Positions 27,641 through 39,500 of a stretch of 64,000 nucleotides of DNA are shown here, one piece after another; position 1 is the stretch's first letter; every line of letters starts with the position of its first letter. The position numbers were made by a program, and so were the translations under genes. Source of the DNA: Semisulcospira habei (Eukaryota > Mollusca > Gastropoda > Semisulcospiridae). The stretch is from the NCBI GenBank assembly GCA_036245525.1, contig BTPG01000001.1:215367304-215431303 (forward strand), given 5' to 3'. The notes under the pieces were generated by a model. That model did not search any database. It worked only from the letters and a program-made list of their open reading frames with translations, and had not been told where the DNA came from.

Positions 27641-27880
27641 ATGTCCGCCACGGCTCCGGCCGATTGCTTTTCAGTGCCGCAGCCACGTGCTGCGGACGGA
27701 CTGAACGTGTATTAGACTTACCTGTGCGCCATCGGGACTTTGTTGCTCAGGAATGGTAACTCAACACACAGACACCGTTCTACTTCCGTTCGCGTTTGGC
27801 GCACTGCACGCGACTTTGTGTTTTCTTTGACAAAATATTATTCATCCAGCCTTGGAAAATCGCACAGAAATCTAAACACC
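27641..27880 (+). promoter_or_regulatory. CSTF1: CSTF1 5' flank and probable 5' UTR
   Basis: Sequence between the SINE and the CSTF1 start. No TATA box is evident. An upstream ATG at 27740 opens a different frame that runs over the true start and could act as an upstream ORF if transcribed. The transcription start cannot be placed. Confidence 0.4.
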
Positions 27881-27933
27881 ATGGAAAACATGGAGGTCAA
27901 GCAGAGGGAATTACTGTACCGACTGATGATCAG
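27881..27933 (+). CDS. CSTF1: CSTF1 exon 1
   Basis: Begins at the ATG in ACACCATGG and encodes the start of the dimerisation domain ([10 protein letters not shown]). The donor AG|GTTTGT at 27934 leaves phase 2, completed as serine by exon 2. Confidence 0.9.
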
Positions 27934-30900
27934 GTTTGTTTGTGTATTCACTGTACTTAACCTCCATACACAATACTGGGCAGCAGCAATGTAAATTCAC
28001 AAGCTGTATGACATTAATGTTCACTAAGTATTTTTCATCAGAAGGCGAAAAGTGTTTGTCTTGTGCTTTAAGTGTCCAGGCTGCTCAATAAGTTCATTCG
28101 GCGTGATGACAGAAAATAAATGGGAAGATTCCATCATACCAAAGCTCTCCCCCAGCACCCTCACCTCTCTCTCTCTCCCCCTCTAACAGTCACCATGATT
28201 GAATAGGGATTACTCATGTTTTTTATGCACCACCCTAACAGGGATGATGGATAAACTTATTACTTTGAAGTATACAGAAGAGAAATAAGAAGAGCAAACA
28301 CAAAAAAGTTGTCATGTGTGTGTGTATAAGAAGAACAAACACAAAAAAGTTGTCATGTGTGTGTGTATTGAAACAGTCTAATGAATAACAGCAGAGAAGA
28401 ACCAACAGAGAACTGGAAACTAATACTTGTTGTATTAGAAGTATGCTCATAAAAGTCAAACAAATGATTTTTTTTCTAAGCATATTGCTTTATTCATTGC
28501 ATTCTTCTCTGCATTTTACATGCTTGGCAGTCACATTTTTGGTCTGGATAATGAGTACTACTGTCAGTTTGCGTGTGCACGAATGTGAGCGGCTGCACAA
28601 CTCAAAGAGAGAGAGACTCTTTTAAAGAGAGAGAGAGAGAGAGAGATCTGATCAAATGAAATATCGGATGTTTGGCAGGGCATTTAACCCCTTCCCTGCC
28701 AGTGTACATACATTGTACATGTACTTGTTTTCTGAAATCTTGGTTTGATTATTCAACGACTAAAAAAAAAGACTTTGGGGGATACAAATTGGTCTCAGCA
28801 AGTGGCATACATGAACATCTTCATGAGCCTCCACGCTTGCAGAGGCTCATGAGGATCTCTGTCTCTTACAGTTGGACCAGTGAAGGGGTTGATCTGTTTT
28901 CATTAAAACACCTGCAGTTTTGATGATTTCTGATAAAATCATCTTTTCCAACCTCTTTGTGCATGCAGTACCATTGACAGTGCGTGTGCAATGGGGTTCA
29001 CCCTCTTAGCCCCAAGGTCCCATTTCTCAAATTTGGGAGGTGTTGCCTAATGACTATGTACCAGTTTTAGGAGATGGACTGATCATGATAATTCAAGGGT
29101 AGTGCCAGATGAGCTTGGCGCCTTCTGACACCAAACAGACAAATGAAACTCATCTGGAACTACCCTTGAATTATCATGATCAATCCATCTGCTGCTGCAG
29201 GGTCCTGGGGATAAATGAGTTAATGAGAATTTCATTGTGTGTACAGCCAGTTGTTTTATGATGGGCACAAGGAGATGGCGGTTGGGTTGGCAAATACAAT
29301 CAAACCACACCCTGCCTGCCCTCCCAGCGACCGACTCTATAACGTCTTCAAGATGGGACTGAAGGTGGAGGAAGGTGAGTGTATAAAATGTACTATACTA
29401 CTTTCTGTTTTGGCCCATATATCATACTGAAGCTAAAAGTAAAAGCTTCAAATGTGTGCACTGCCACACACAAGCTACATCATTGTTCTTACGGATACGA
29501 TATATATCTAGACCAATGGCTTTAGTTCAACTTCAAGGGTGGTGCCAGAATAGCTTGGCACCAATAGGCGCCAAGCTATTCTGGCACTACCCTTGAACTA
29601 TTTTAGTCAAACTTATTTCACACACCAGTGTATTCCGAATGATGAGGGTTAAGACGTGACTCTACAGCCTTGATAAGATATTATAACAAAACTATTATAA
29701 AGTTTGAGCCCTTTTCATCCTGATACACTACTCGCAGTCTACTGCTTGAAATAAAATTGACTTAACTTTGTTAGATCAAGGGTCATGCCAGAACAGCGTG
29801 GCGCTTTATGCGCCAAGCTGTTTTGGCACCACCCTTGAACTAAAATGGTTGATCTATCTTCTAATCTGTAATGTAGTCTCTCAGCCCCAGGATGTGTATA
29901 AATGGGTTTACTAGTTAGCTTCGCGCCTTCCCAAGCTAATCTAGCAGACTTAGCACTATCTCATAACTCTATCATGACAGATCGATCATTCGGACACAGC
30001 AGGTCGATCATTCGGACACAGCAGGTATGACAGGTTTTCTGGTATTTTGCAAAAACTACACTTCAATTTTCTGACGAAGAATGCATGCATCACATGAACA
30101 GTTGTGTGTGTTTGTCGGGAATATGTGATGCATTGTGACTTGAACTAACAAATAAATCAATAAAGAAAGAATTGTGTTAATTTTATAATTTTAAATCGTG
30201 TTTTTACAATTCCGCTCGGAAAGAATGTAGACCGACAGACTCTCCCGCAGCTTAAGCGTGTGATTAATTTTACCACGGCATACTCCTGAACGCTCATGTT
30301 TCTGTTTTACTTCAATTCATTTCAACATCAACCTCCTCGACAAAGGTTTTGCGGGCTTCAGCACACTGTTATAACACGATTGTTAACCTACTAGACCTAT
30401 TTTCAGCACCCACGTGTTCGAAACGTGTGTCAGTCTTGAAAGCGATCGATCGAGATCGCCTGTAAACAAAGGGACTGAGAGTTTCTAGCTTTCCGGTTGT
30501 TGCTTTCAGGTATAATTTAATTGTAAAACTAAAAGATTCAAGTAGAATTATTGCCTTAAACCCCGTTTTGGTTTCCTTTTTGATTAATTGCTCACTCACC
30601 TCGGCATCAGACTACAAGTGTATCTAGTTTTGACAAACGTTTTTCGGTCGTGTTTTCCGGATATGACGTCATTGCCGATGTTTTAAGAGAGCGCGTCCCA
30701 TGTGTAAACAGCGTTGTCGAGTGATTTGCGAAAGGTTTGCAAATCTTTAAGGTATTTTGGAGTTTTTTAGTGTCAGTCTCTATCGAGCGAATGCTTCTGT
30801 TTTTCTCCAAAACCGTAGGCGCCCTCTTCCCATTATGATAGGTTTATTAACGTTTCTCACTGTGATACTTCACGATCGTGAGCTCTTTGTCATTCGTGAG

Positions 30901-33900
30901 CGTATATACTGCCGACAAGGTTTGAAGACGAAATATCACTTCAAAATTATGAAAATTGACCAAAAGGCGAGTTATTGTCGCTCAGCGAATGTAGACTGAC
31001 GGAAGTGGACCGATCGCCAGTAAAGTGGGACATGCCAAAACAAATACCAGAAAACCTGCCGTATACAGTTGTTAGACTCCTTCCGAAGTTAACCCTTTGG
31101 CTGATTGTAGTACTTAGTAATTTTTGTCAAGCTGATTCCTGCAGAAATCGCCTCAGCAAAAAGGACTAGAGAGAGGCAAAGGTTTTAAAAAAAAGAAGCA
31201 CGAGGTGTGAATGAATGGTAGATTTTACTCAACACCATGTTTCACCACAGTGTTGTTCTGGAATTGGAGCAGTCTGATTTCCTGTGTCACTTTTTATCAA
31301 GATTTTGGTCCATTTTTGGGTTAGTTTTATAATGTATTGCATGCTATATGTTGACAGAGAAGAGCGAACATGTCAACAAAAAAGATGTTTCCAACAGCTA
31401 TGTGGCCCCAGGCTCTGGAATTGATCTTGAGTTTGAGACAGAAGGTAAGATTCTTTTTTATTAGGTAACAAAAAGCTGACCTGTACTAAGAAATTTTAGA
31501 AAGTTCAAATTTGCACGTAAATTCACATGTAAATTAGGGAGTGGGCATCCAAATAAGACGCCTGACATTGAACTCCTTTCAATAGGTACCGGCAGCCAAA
31601 ATTTGCACCAACACACAGTCATCAGAAAACATAATAGGGTCACAGTGTATAACAAAACACACAAAAAAAGTAAGTGTCTAGCTTGAAAAATAAGGATTTT
31701 ACAAGCTTTTAAACTTTATTGAAAATCCGTAAAATGCGGCCGATCACAAAGTGCCATTTTTAGGGTAACACCAATACAAGAGCACTGGGATGATCAGCTT
31801 TCTAAATATGGTTTTATATATAATATACATACAACAGCTCCATTTTTTTTCAGGCTTCCCAGTGACTGCTGAATAAAAAGACAAGCAAATGAAAATGGCT
31901 TTTCATTCAGTTTGTGCAACAGTTGCAAGACACCCAAAAAACAGCTTGCATATATAAGTTGATATAACTATGTCCACAGATGTCCCAAAAACAAAACAAA
32001 AAAAGATGCAGGGGCTGCCCTTTTCTGAGTTAGCAATATTGTTCCGTGTACACCGTGTATTTTCAGGACACAAATGATTCTGCATCATGTTTGACCGTCC
32101 CTTGGAGAAGTCCTCGATACTTTCTCCTAGGATAGTCTTTAAAGCATTCACTTTGTTAAAGAATGTCTTCAAGCTTGACCCAGGAAATTCCAGTTTCTTC
32201 CTTGGCACGGAATAACTGCAGGAGTTTGTTGGTGACCACATTTGATTTGAAGTTTAGGTGGCCTGCCTTTCTCCCCAGAATGGCTAAACACCCGTAAGAT
32301 GTTTTGATAGCAGTCATCATCTGAAAAAACAACAACAATTGTGACCATTGTAAATAGGACTTACTGCTTATTTTTGTAAGAAAGTTCAACAATACTTTTT
32401 AGAACAAACTCCCATTCACTCCCCCTTCCCATTCTGTGTCAAACTAGTGCTGTAGTAACTACTAGTACTATCATTGCAAGTGATGGTTCGCCACTAGAAA
32501 CGGTAAAATGTTAGAATAAATTCATCTTTCTAAAACAAAAGTGCTAGTTTCTTCTGAAATAATTCTGTGAATACACATTACACTGACCAGAATTGTACCA
32601 ACAACAGGTGTTGATGAAACAGTTCGAGCAGACGATGGTGACAAAAACGGCAGCTCCAACCGGAAGCAGGCCTTTGAATTTTGATCATGATTTTTTACTC
32701 AATCGTTTACTAAACCTAGCGCATAAAACACTTAATTTTCAATGATTTTCTGATCTTAAATGATAATTAAATGAAGAATAGGGTTCTTATGCTATAATTT
32801 TTTTCTACAAGCCAAGGGTAAAATATACAAACTGGTGGGGTCTACTACTCGGCTTGCTCTCTTCCGTGTAATGTGATGTCTCCACATACCCAACAATCTG
32901 AACTTACGGAACTTTTACCGAAATATCTCTTAAATGTACTTTAGAAAAGCAATCATTGACAATATTAACCTAAGTTCTAATCATCAAAAGAGTGTGGAAT
33001 GCGAAAACTTACCAAGTTCTTTTGTCAATCGGTCGGGAATGAAGCGAGTCGAAGCGACCACCATGGCGTGTAGTACTGTGTACTGCACTACGAAGGTTGG
33101 TTAAAATATCGGCTAATCGAATGCGTTCTATTTATAGGAGCGTGACACAACCAGTACCCTCGGATTCTGCAGAAAATGATCTTTCCAACAAACCCACACT
33201 CATGTGTCGAATTTTTTATCGAAAAGGGTGATGTTGCAGATTGAAACTTTCATTTTGAAAACAAAAATCATCAATTTTTATGAAAATCGTCGTGGTTATT
33301 ACCATTAAAAAGCCCACGATCTGCTCTTTCTAATGGTATAAGTTAGTGTGTTCTTCTATTTATAATACGGATTCGATCGTGTAAGAAATGCGAGTGTGTC
33401 TTTTTTGGAGCCGCGGCTGGACGTAGGTCGGCGGTGCGTGGACGCTCAAAGTACTCGTTTTTCAAGCTCATTCACAAACTTCATATGCCTCGTACACATT
33501 CAGATAATTTGTAAGCCAAGAAAACAACTTCCTGAACACGTGGGTATGCATGTTATTGATTTTAACCATCAAACAACATAGATATCACACATGAAAGATA
33601 AGTCACATTTGGCTGTGCACTGACCAGTCATATAGACTGCCGGTACCTACTTCCAATATCGCTCCGCCCATTCTACATGCCTAGAGAATTCCACCAACTG
33701 TTTTTTTACACTTGTTTATATTCATCCCAAGTCAAATGCAACCAAGGCAATGGAACTCATTTCTGACACTATCGACAAACTGAATTCAATTTCTCCAGAT
33801 GCACCTAAATTTATTTTAGGGGATTTTAATCACTGCTTACTAAGTAAGTTTCTTCGCTTATTCTATCTATCGATCTATGCTGTAGTCTTGCCGACCATTG

Positions 33901-36201
33901 GGGCACCACTGATGACTTGGCAACCAGCCACCACCATAAAGTCCATTCTATTCTGTTTTCTGCCATTCAATCTTAGTGTGTCGCTCAGCTTCAGTCCTGT
34001 CCACTCTGAGATATTGTCCTCCCATCTTTTTCTGTCTTCCTCTCCTTCGCCCTCCTTGCACAGTGCCTTGCAGGATTGTTTTGGCAAGCCCTGCTGAACG
34101 TGTGACATGCCCATACCACTTTAGTTTGCGTTTGTTCACAATGGCTAATAGGTCTTCAAAGGGCCCGATGGCTTGCCTGATTTTGCTTCCCACTTTCTCG
34201 TTCGTGATGTGATCTCTGTTTGAAATGCCAAGCAACCTTCGAAAACATCTCATTTCAGTGGCTTGTATCCTCCTTTCGAGTTCTGCTGTGAGGGTCCATG
34301 GCTCACAGCCATAAGAACACTGAGATAACTAAGGAGCGCATCAGTCTGATCTTGGACTGGAGCAGAGTGTGATGTTTCTGTCCTTCCATATATGGTCTTC
34401 AGTCTTGTCAGCGCTGTTGTTGTCTGCGCAATCCTGGACAGTATTTCTGGTTTTGATCCCTCATCTGTCACAATGGCTCCTATATGAATTTCTTAACTGT
34501 TTCCAGTTTTTGGCCTCCAACCATGATTTCAGTGCCAATGCCACTGGCGTTATTGGTCATCAGTTTGGTCTTCTCTGCGCTGATTTCCATTCCAAACGCA
34601 ATGGCTGTACTGTCCAGATTTACCACCAGCTGAGCTAGCTTCTCCTCTGTTCCTGTAAGGCCATCAATGCCGTCTGCAAAGTGCAAGTTTGTGATTATTC
34701 TGCTTCCAATACTGACAGTTCCTTCATGATCTTTCAGAGCGTCCATCATGTTTCTTTCCAGGAAGATGTTGAAAAGTGTAGGTGAGAGCAACCAGCCTTG
34801 TCTGACTCTGACTGTTGTCCTAAACCAATTTCATATTTTGCCGTTGAAGTAGACTGCGCTAGTGGCCTTGAAGTTGTTGTTTAAAGGTTTTTATTTGATC
34901 AGGTGGCATTGATATTGCACAGCTTCATGGTGGACCAAAGGGCTGCATGCTACACCCTGTCAAACACCTTCTAAAAATCCACAAAGACATGATAGAGCTC
35001 TTGCTGGTGCTGGTGGTACCTCACACATATAACTCTCAGGCTGAAGATCTCCTCAGTTGTGCTGCGCCCTGGTCTGAAGCATGCCTGTTCCTCAGCTATG
35101 ATTTCCTCTGCCGGTGGATTCAGCCTGTTCAGTAGGATCTTTAACATGACTTTGCTTGGGTAGCATATAAGACTGATCGTGCGACAATTCTGGCATTGTT
35201 GAAGTTGCCTATCAATACGTGAACTGCCCAACCTGGCTAAACAAAACAATAGACTTGTGTTATGGTTCAATAGCAGGTGTGTACAAGTTGCTGCTGTTGC
35301 CTTGCTTGGGATCAGAGGACAGCAACTGTGTACTTCTTGTTCCAGAGTATAAACCAGTTGAGAGAGTAACTAAGAGCTGTTGTGAAAACAATCAAACAGT
35401 GAAGAAGTACCCAACGGAGAAAGAAACACGCTTAGAAAAGACGGGTACAACACAATTTATTAATATTTCGGGTAAATACCCTTTGTCAAAATAGACAAAC
35501 AAACAAACAGAGAGATTAGCCGCTACTTATCTTCATTGGCAGAAAGAATGTGGCAACTGAAGGAGGTGACGTAAAAGAAAGAAAAGGAAGAACAAAAGTG
35601 CGGAAAAAGTAAAAATGACGTCAACGAAAAATCGTAAGAGAGAAACTCGGAAAGAACCTGAACACGAGAGACAAGAGTGTGTGCAAGCACGTGCAGGAGC
35701 GAGCGAAAGAAAAGGCGTGTAGATGAGGCCAAAGAAAGAGAGAGAGAGAGAGAGACGGAGAGAGAGAAAGAGAAGGAAAACCAGTTAGGGGAGGTTGGCG
35801 CTGGTTGATATGTACATTTCCCTTGGGGACTTTCTCAGCGCTGGCCGAACATTTAGTTGGATCCCTTGCCCTTCCCTGTCGGGCGCCGGGTCTCCGGCTC
35901 ACGGTTTGATACGCGGTTTTGGGGCGGGGCGATCGTGTGCATCCCTTGGGGATGTACGTGGTCGTCTTGTTGCGTGCCTGTGTGTTTTTCTGTGTGCTGG
36001 TGGGTGCCTGTTGGGTGGGGTTGGTGGCTCTGGCATTTTTTTTTTTTTTTTTCCTCTTTCCTTCTACCTCTCTCCCTCTTTCTCCCCCCCCCCCCCCCCC
36101 TAACCCCTTTACAACTTCTCTCTAGCCCTCTTTTTCTCTTTACGCTTTTTCCTTTTCTCTTATTCCCCTTCCTCCTTCCTCCTTTCCCCCCGCCCCCGCC
36201 C

Positions 36202-36236
<35 letters not shown>

Positions 36237-36542
36237 CCCTATTTTTTGAGTTACCCTTAAAGACGGTTTCACAACTACCTAATCTCCACTTATACCAATA
36301 TTCTCTTACTGAATTTGATTATTTGCTTTGTTTTCATGACTTATTACTTGTTGTGTACCATGCTAAATGCTGGGTTTTTTTTCCCGGGGTCCTCCCGTTT
36401 TTCCCCGAGGTAGTCCTCAACTTGAAGGTGATATAAATTTTGCCTTCGGGTTGGTGTTTAGCAGGCTTTGTGTATTAGACACTCCGCCTACTTCGTGCCC
36501 AAGGGTACTCCCCGTTCGTTTTCCTTCTCTTTCTCTCTCTCC

Positions 36543-36592
<50 letters not shown>

Positions 36593-39500
36593 GGCCTCAT
36601 CTACACGCCTTTTCTTTCACTCGCTCCTGCACGTGCTTGCACACACTCTTGTCTCGCGTTCAGGTTCTTTCCGAGTTTCTCTCTTACGATTTTTCGTTGA
36701 CGTCATTTTTACTTTTTCCGCACTTTTGTTCTTCCTTTTCTTTCTTTTACGTCACCTCCTTCAGTTGCCACATTCTTTCTGCCAATGAAGATAAGTAGCG
36801 GCTAATCTCTCTGTTTGTTTGTTTGTCTATTTTGACAAAGGGTATTTACCCGAAATATTAATAAATTGTGTTGTACCCGTCTTTTCTAAAAGTGTTTCTT
36901 TCTCCGTTGGGTACTTCTTTGCATATTACACGCTTGGCAGTCACCTTTTTGGTCTGGATTAATCAAACAGTGGACTGCGGAGAGTATTGCATGTCTACAA
37001 GGGTGCTTTGACTGTAGCAACTGGGAGATGTTTTATGAGAGTTGCAGTGCACTTGATGAACTTACTGATGCTGTTTCCTCATACGTCACATTTTGTGTTG
37101 ACTCTATTATCCCTTTCAAGCAGGTCAAAGTATTTCCAAACAACAAACCATGGATAAACAAAGAACTCAAAGAAGCGATTAACAAAAAGAAAAGAACATT
37201 CTTTCAGGGCTCCGCGGAAGGAAAGAAAGATGTAAACAAAGAGGTGAAATATGCGATGAAAAAGGTGAGGATGGCATTCAAAGGCAAAATTGAGTGGAAA
37301 TTTCATTGTGGAGATCTTCGATCTGCTTGGCAAGGGTTCAAATGCATGAAAGCAGTAAACGAGTCATCAAGAGCTTGTGGTTCTAGAATCCACTTGTTTG
37401 ACATGAATGATGTCAATATTATAGCAAATGAGTCATCAGGAGCTCGTGGTTCTAGAATCCACTTGTCTGACATAAACGATGTCAATATTATAGCAAACGA
37501 GTCATCAGGAGCTCGTGGTTCTAGAATCCACTTGTTTGACATGAATGATGTCAATATTATAGCAAACGAGTCATAAGGAGCTCGTGGTTCTAGAATCCAC
37601 TTGTTTGACATGAATGATGTCAATATTATAGCAAACGAATCGTCAGGAGCTTGTGGTTCTAAAATCCACTTGTTTGACATGAATGATGTCAATATTATAG
37701 CAAACGGGTCATCAGGAGCTCGTGGTTCTAGAATCCACTTGTTTGACATGAAAGATGTCAATATTATAGCAAATGAGTCATCAGGAGCTCGTGGTTCTAG
37801 AATCCACTTGTCTGACATAAACGATGTCAATATTATAGCAAACGAGTCATCAGGAGCTCGTGGTTCTAGAATCCACTTGTTTGACATGAACGATGTCAAT
37901 ATTATAGCAAACGAGTCATCAGGAGCTCGTGGTTCTAGAATCTACTTGTCTGACATAAACGATGTCAATATTATAGCAAACGAGTCATCAGGAGCTCGTG
38001 GTTCTAGAATCCACTTGTTTGACATGAATGATGTCAATATTATAGCAAACGAGTCATCAGGAGCTTGTGGTTCTAGAATCCACTTGTTTGACATGAATGA
38101 TGTCACTATTATAGCAAACGAGTCATCAGGAGCTCGTGGTTCTAGAATCTACTTGTCTGACATAAATGATGTCAATATTATAGCAAATGAGTCATCAGGA
38201 GCTCGTGGTTCTAGAATCTACTTGTCTGACATAAATGATGTCAATATTATAGCAAACGAGTCATCAGGAGCTCGTGGTTCTAGAATCCACTTGTTTGACA
38301 TGAATGATGTCAATATTATAGCAAACAAGTCAACAGGAGCTCGTGGTTCTAGAATCCACTTGTCTGACATGAATGATGTCAATATTATAGCAAACGAGTC
38401 ATCAGGAGCTTGTGGTTCTAGAATCCACTTGTTTGACATGAAAGATGTCAATATTATAGCAAACGAGTCATCAGGAGCTCGTGGTTCTAGAATCCACTTG
38501 TCTGACATAAACGATGTCAATATTATAGCAAACTAGTTATAATAATAAAATAATAATAATTACGGTATTTATAATGCGCTTATCTTATAATAATTATAAC
38601 TCTAAGCGCACACTCACAACTCGCGCACGCATGCGCACGCTTTAGACAATGACTCACGTACCACAAACAGTGAAATACATTACGACGGTCAGCTTGGGGT
38701 GGGGAGTGCGGTGATATAGTGCTAAAACTGTTGAAAGAGGTGAGTTTTGAGGGCGGACTGGAAGGAGGAGAGAGAGTGTTTCTGACGGAGAGAGAGTGGG
38801 AGAGTGTTCCAGATGGATGGACCGTAGACGGAGAAGGAGCGGGGACCGAAAGTGTTAAGTTTGGTGCGAGGGATGTGGAGGCAGAGAGGGTCGGAGGCAG
38901 AGCGTAGGGAGCGGGAAGGTGTGTAGGGGTGAAGTAAGTTGGAGAGATAGGCAGGAGCGCAGTTGTTTAGGGATTTGTAGCAGAGAGACAGAACATTGTA
39001 TTGGATGCGTTGGGGGATGGGGAGCCAGTGAAGGAGTTTGAGCAGGGGTGTGATGTGGTCGGATTTTTTCTTTCTGAGGACGAGGCGGGCAGCATTGTTC
39101 TGGACGCGTTGGAGAGTGAAGATGGTGGAGTGAGGGAGACCGGAAAGGAGAGAGTTGCAATAGTCGATGCGAGATAAGATGAGAGAGACAGCAAGTTTGG
39201 TGGCAGCTTTGGTAGTGAGGTATTTTCTGATCTGACTGATGCGGCGAAGGTGGAAATAGCATGCCTGGGTCGTGGCGGAGATGAAGTTGGTCATGGACAG
39301 AGAGGAATCGAGGATGACGCCGAGGTTCTTGGCCGAGTCAGAGAGGGAGATGGGGGTGCTATCGAGTTGAAGGTGGAGAGAGGGAGGGAGCTGGGAGAGT
39401 TTTTGGCGAGTGCCTACCAGCATGGCTTCCGTTTTGTCGTCGTTCAGTTTCAGCTTGTTTGCTGTCATCCAGTTTTTCACGTCTTTGTAGCAGTCAGCCG

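Noticed and set aside
27740..27994. Alternative start of CSTF1 at 27740
   Set aside because: It is in a different frame from the conserved protein and reads past the exon 1 donor; at most an upstream ORF.
30660..30672. CRE-like promoter (TGACGTCA) in CSTF1 intron 2
   Set aside because: A single octamer without TATA, initiator or downstream gene evidence.
36800..36870. Functional hammerhead ribozyme
   Set aside because: The stem and GAAA part are suggestive, but the CUGANGA core is not intact (reads TTGACAAA), so only a hammerhead-like remnant is claimed.
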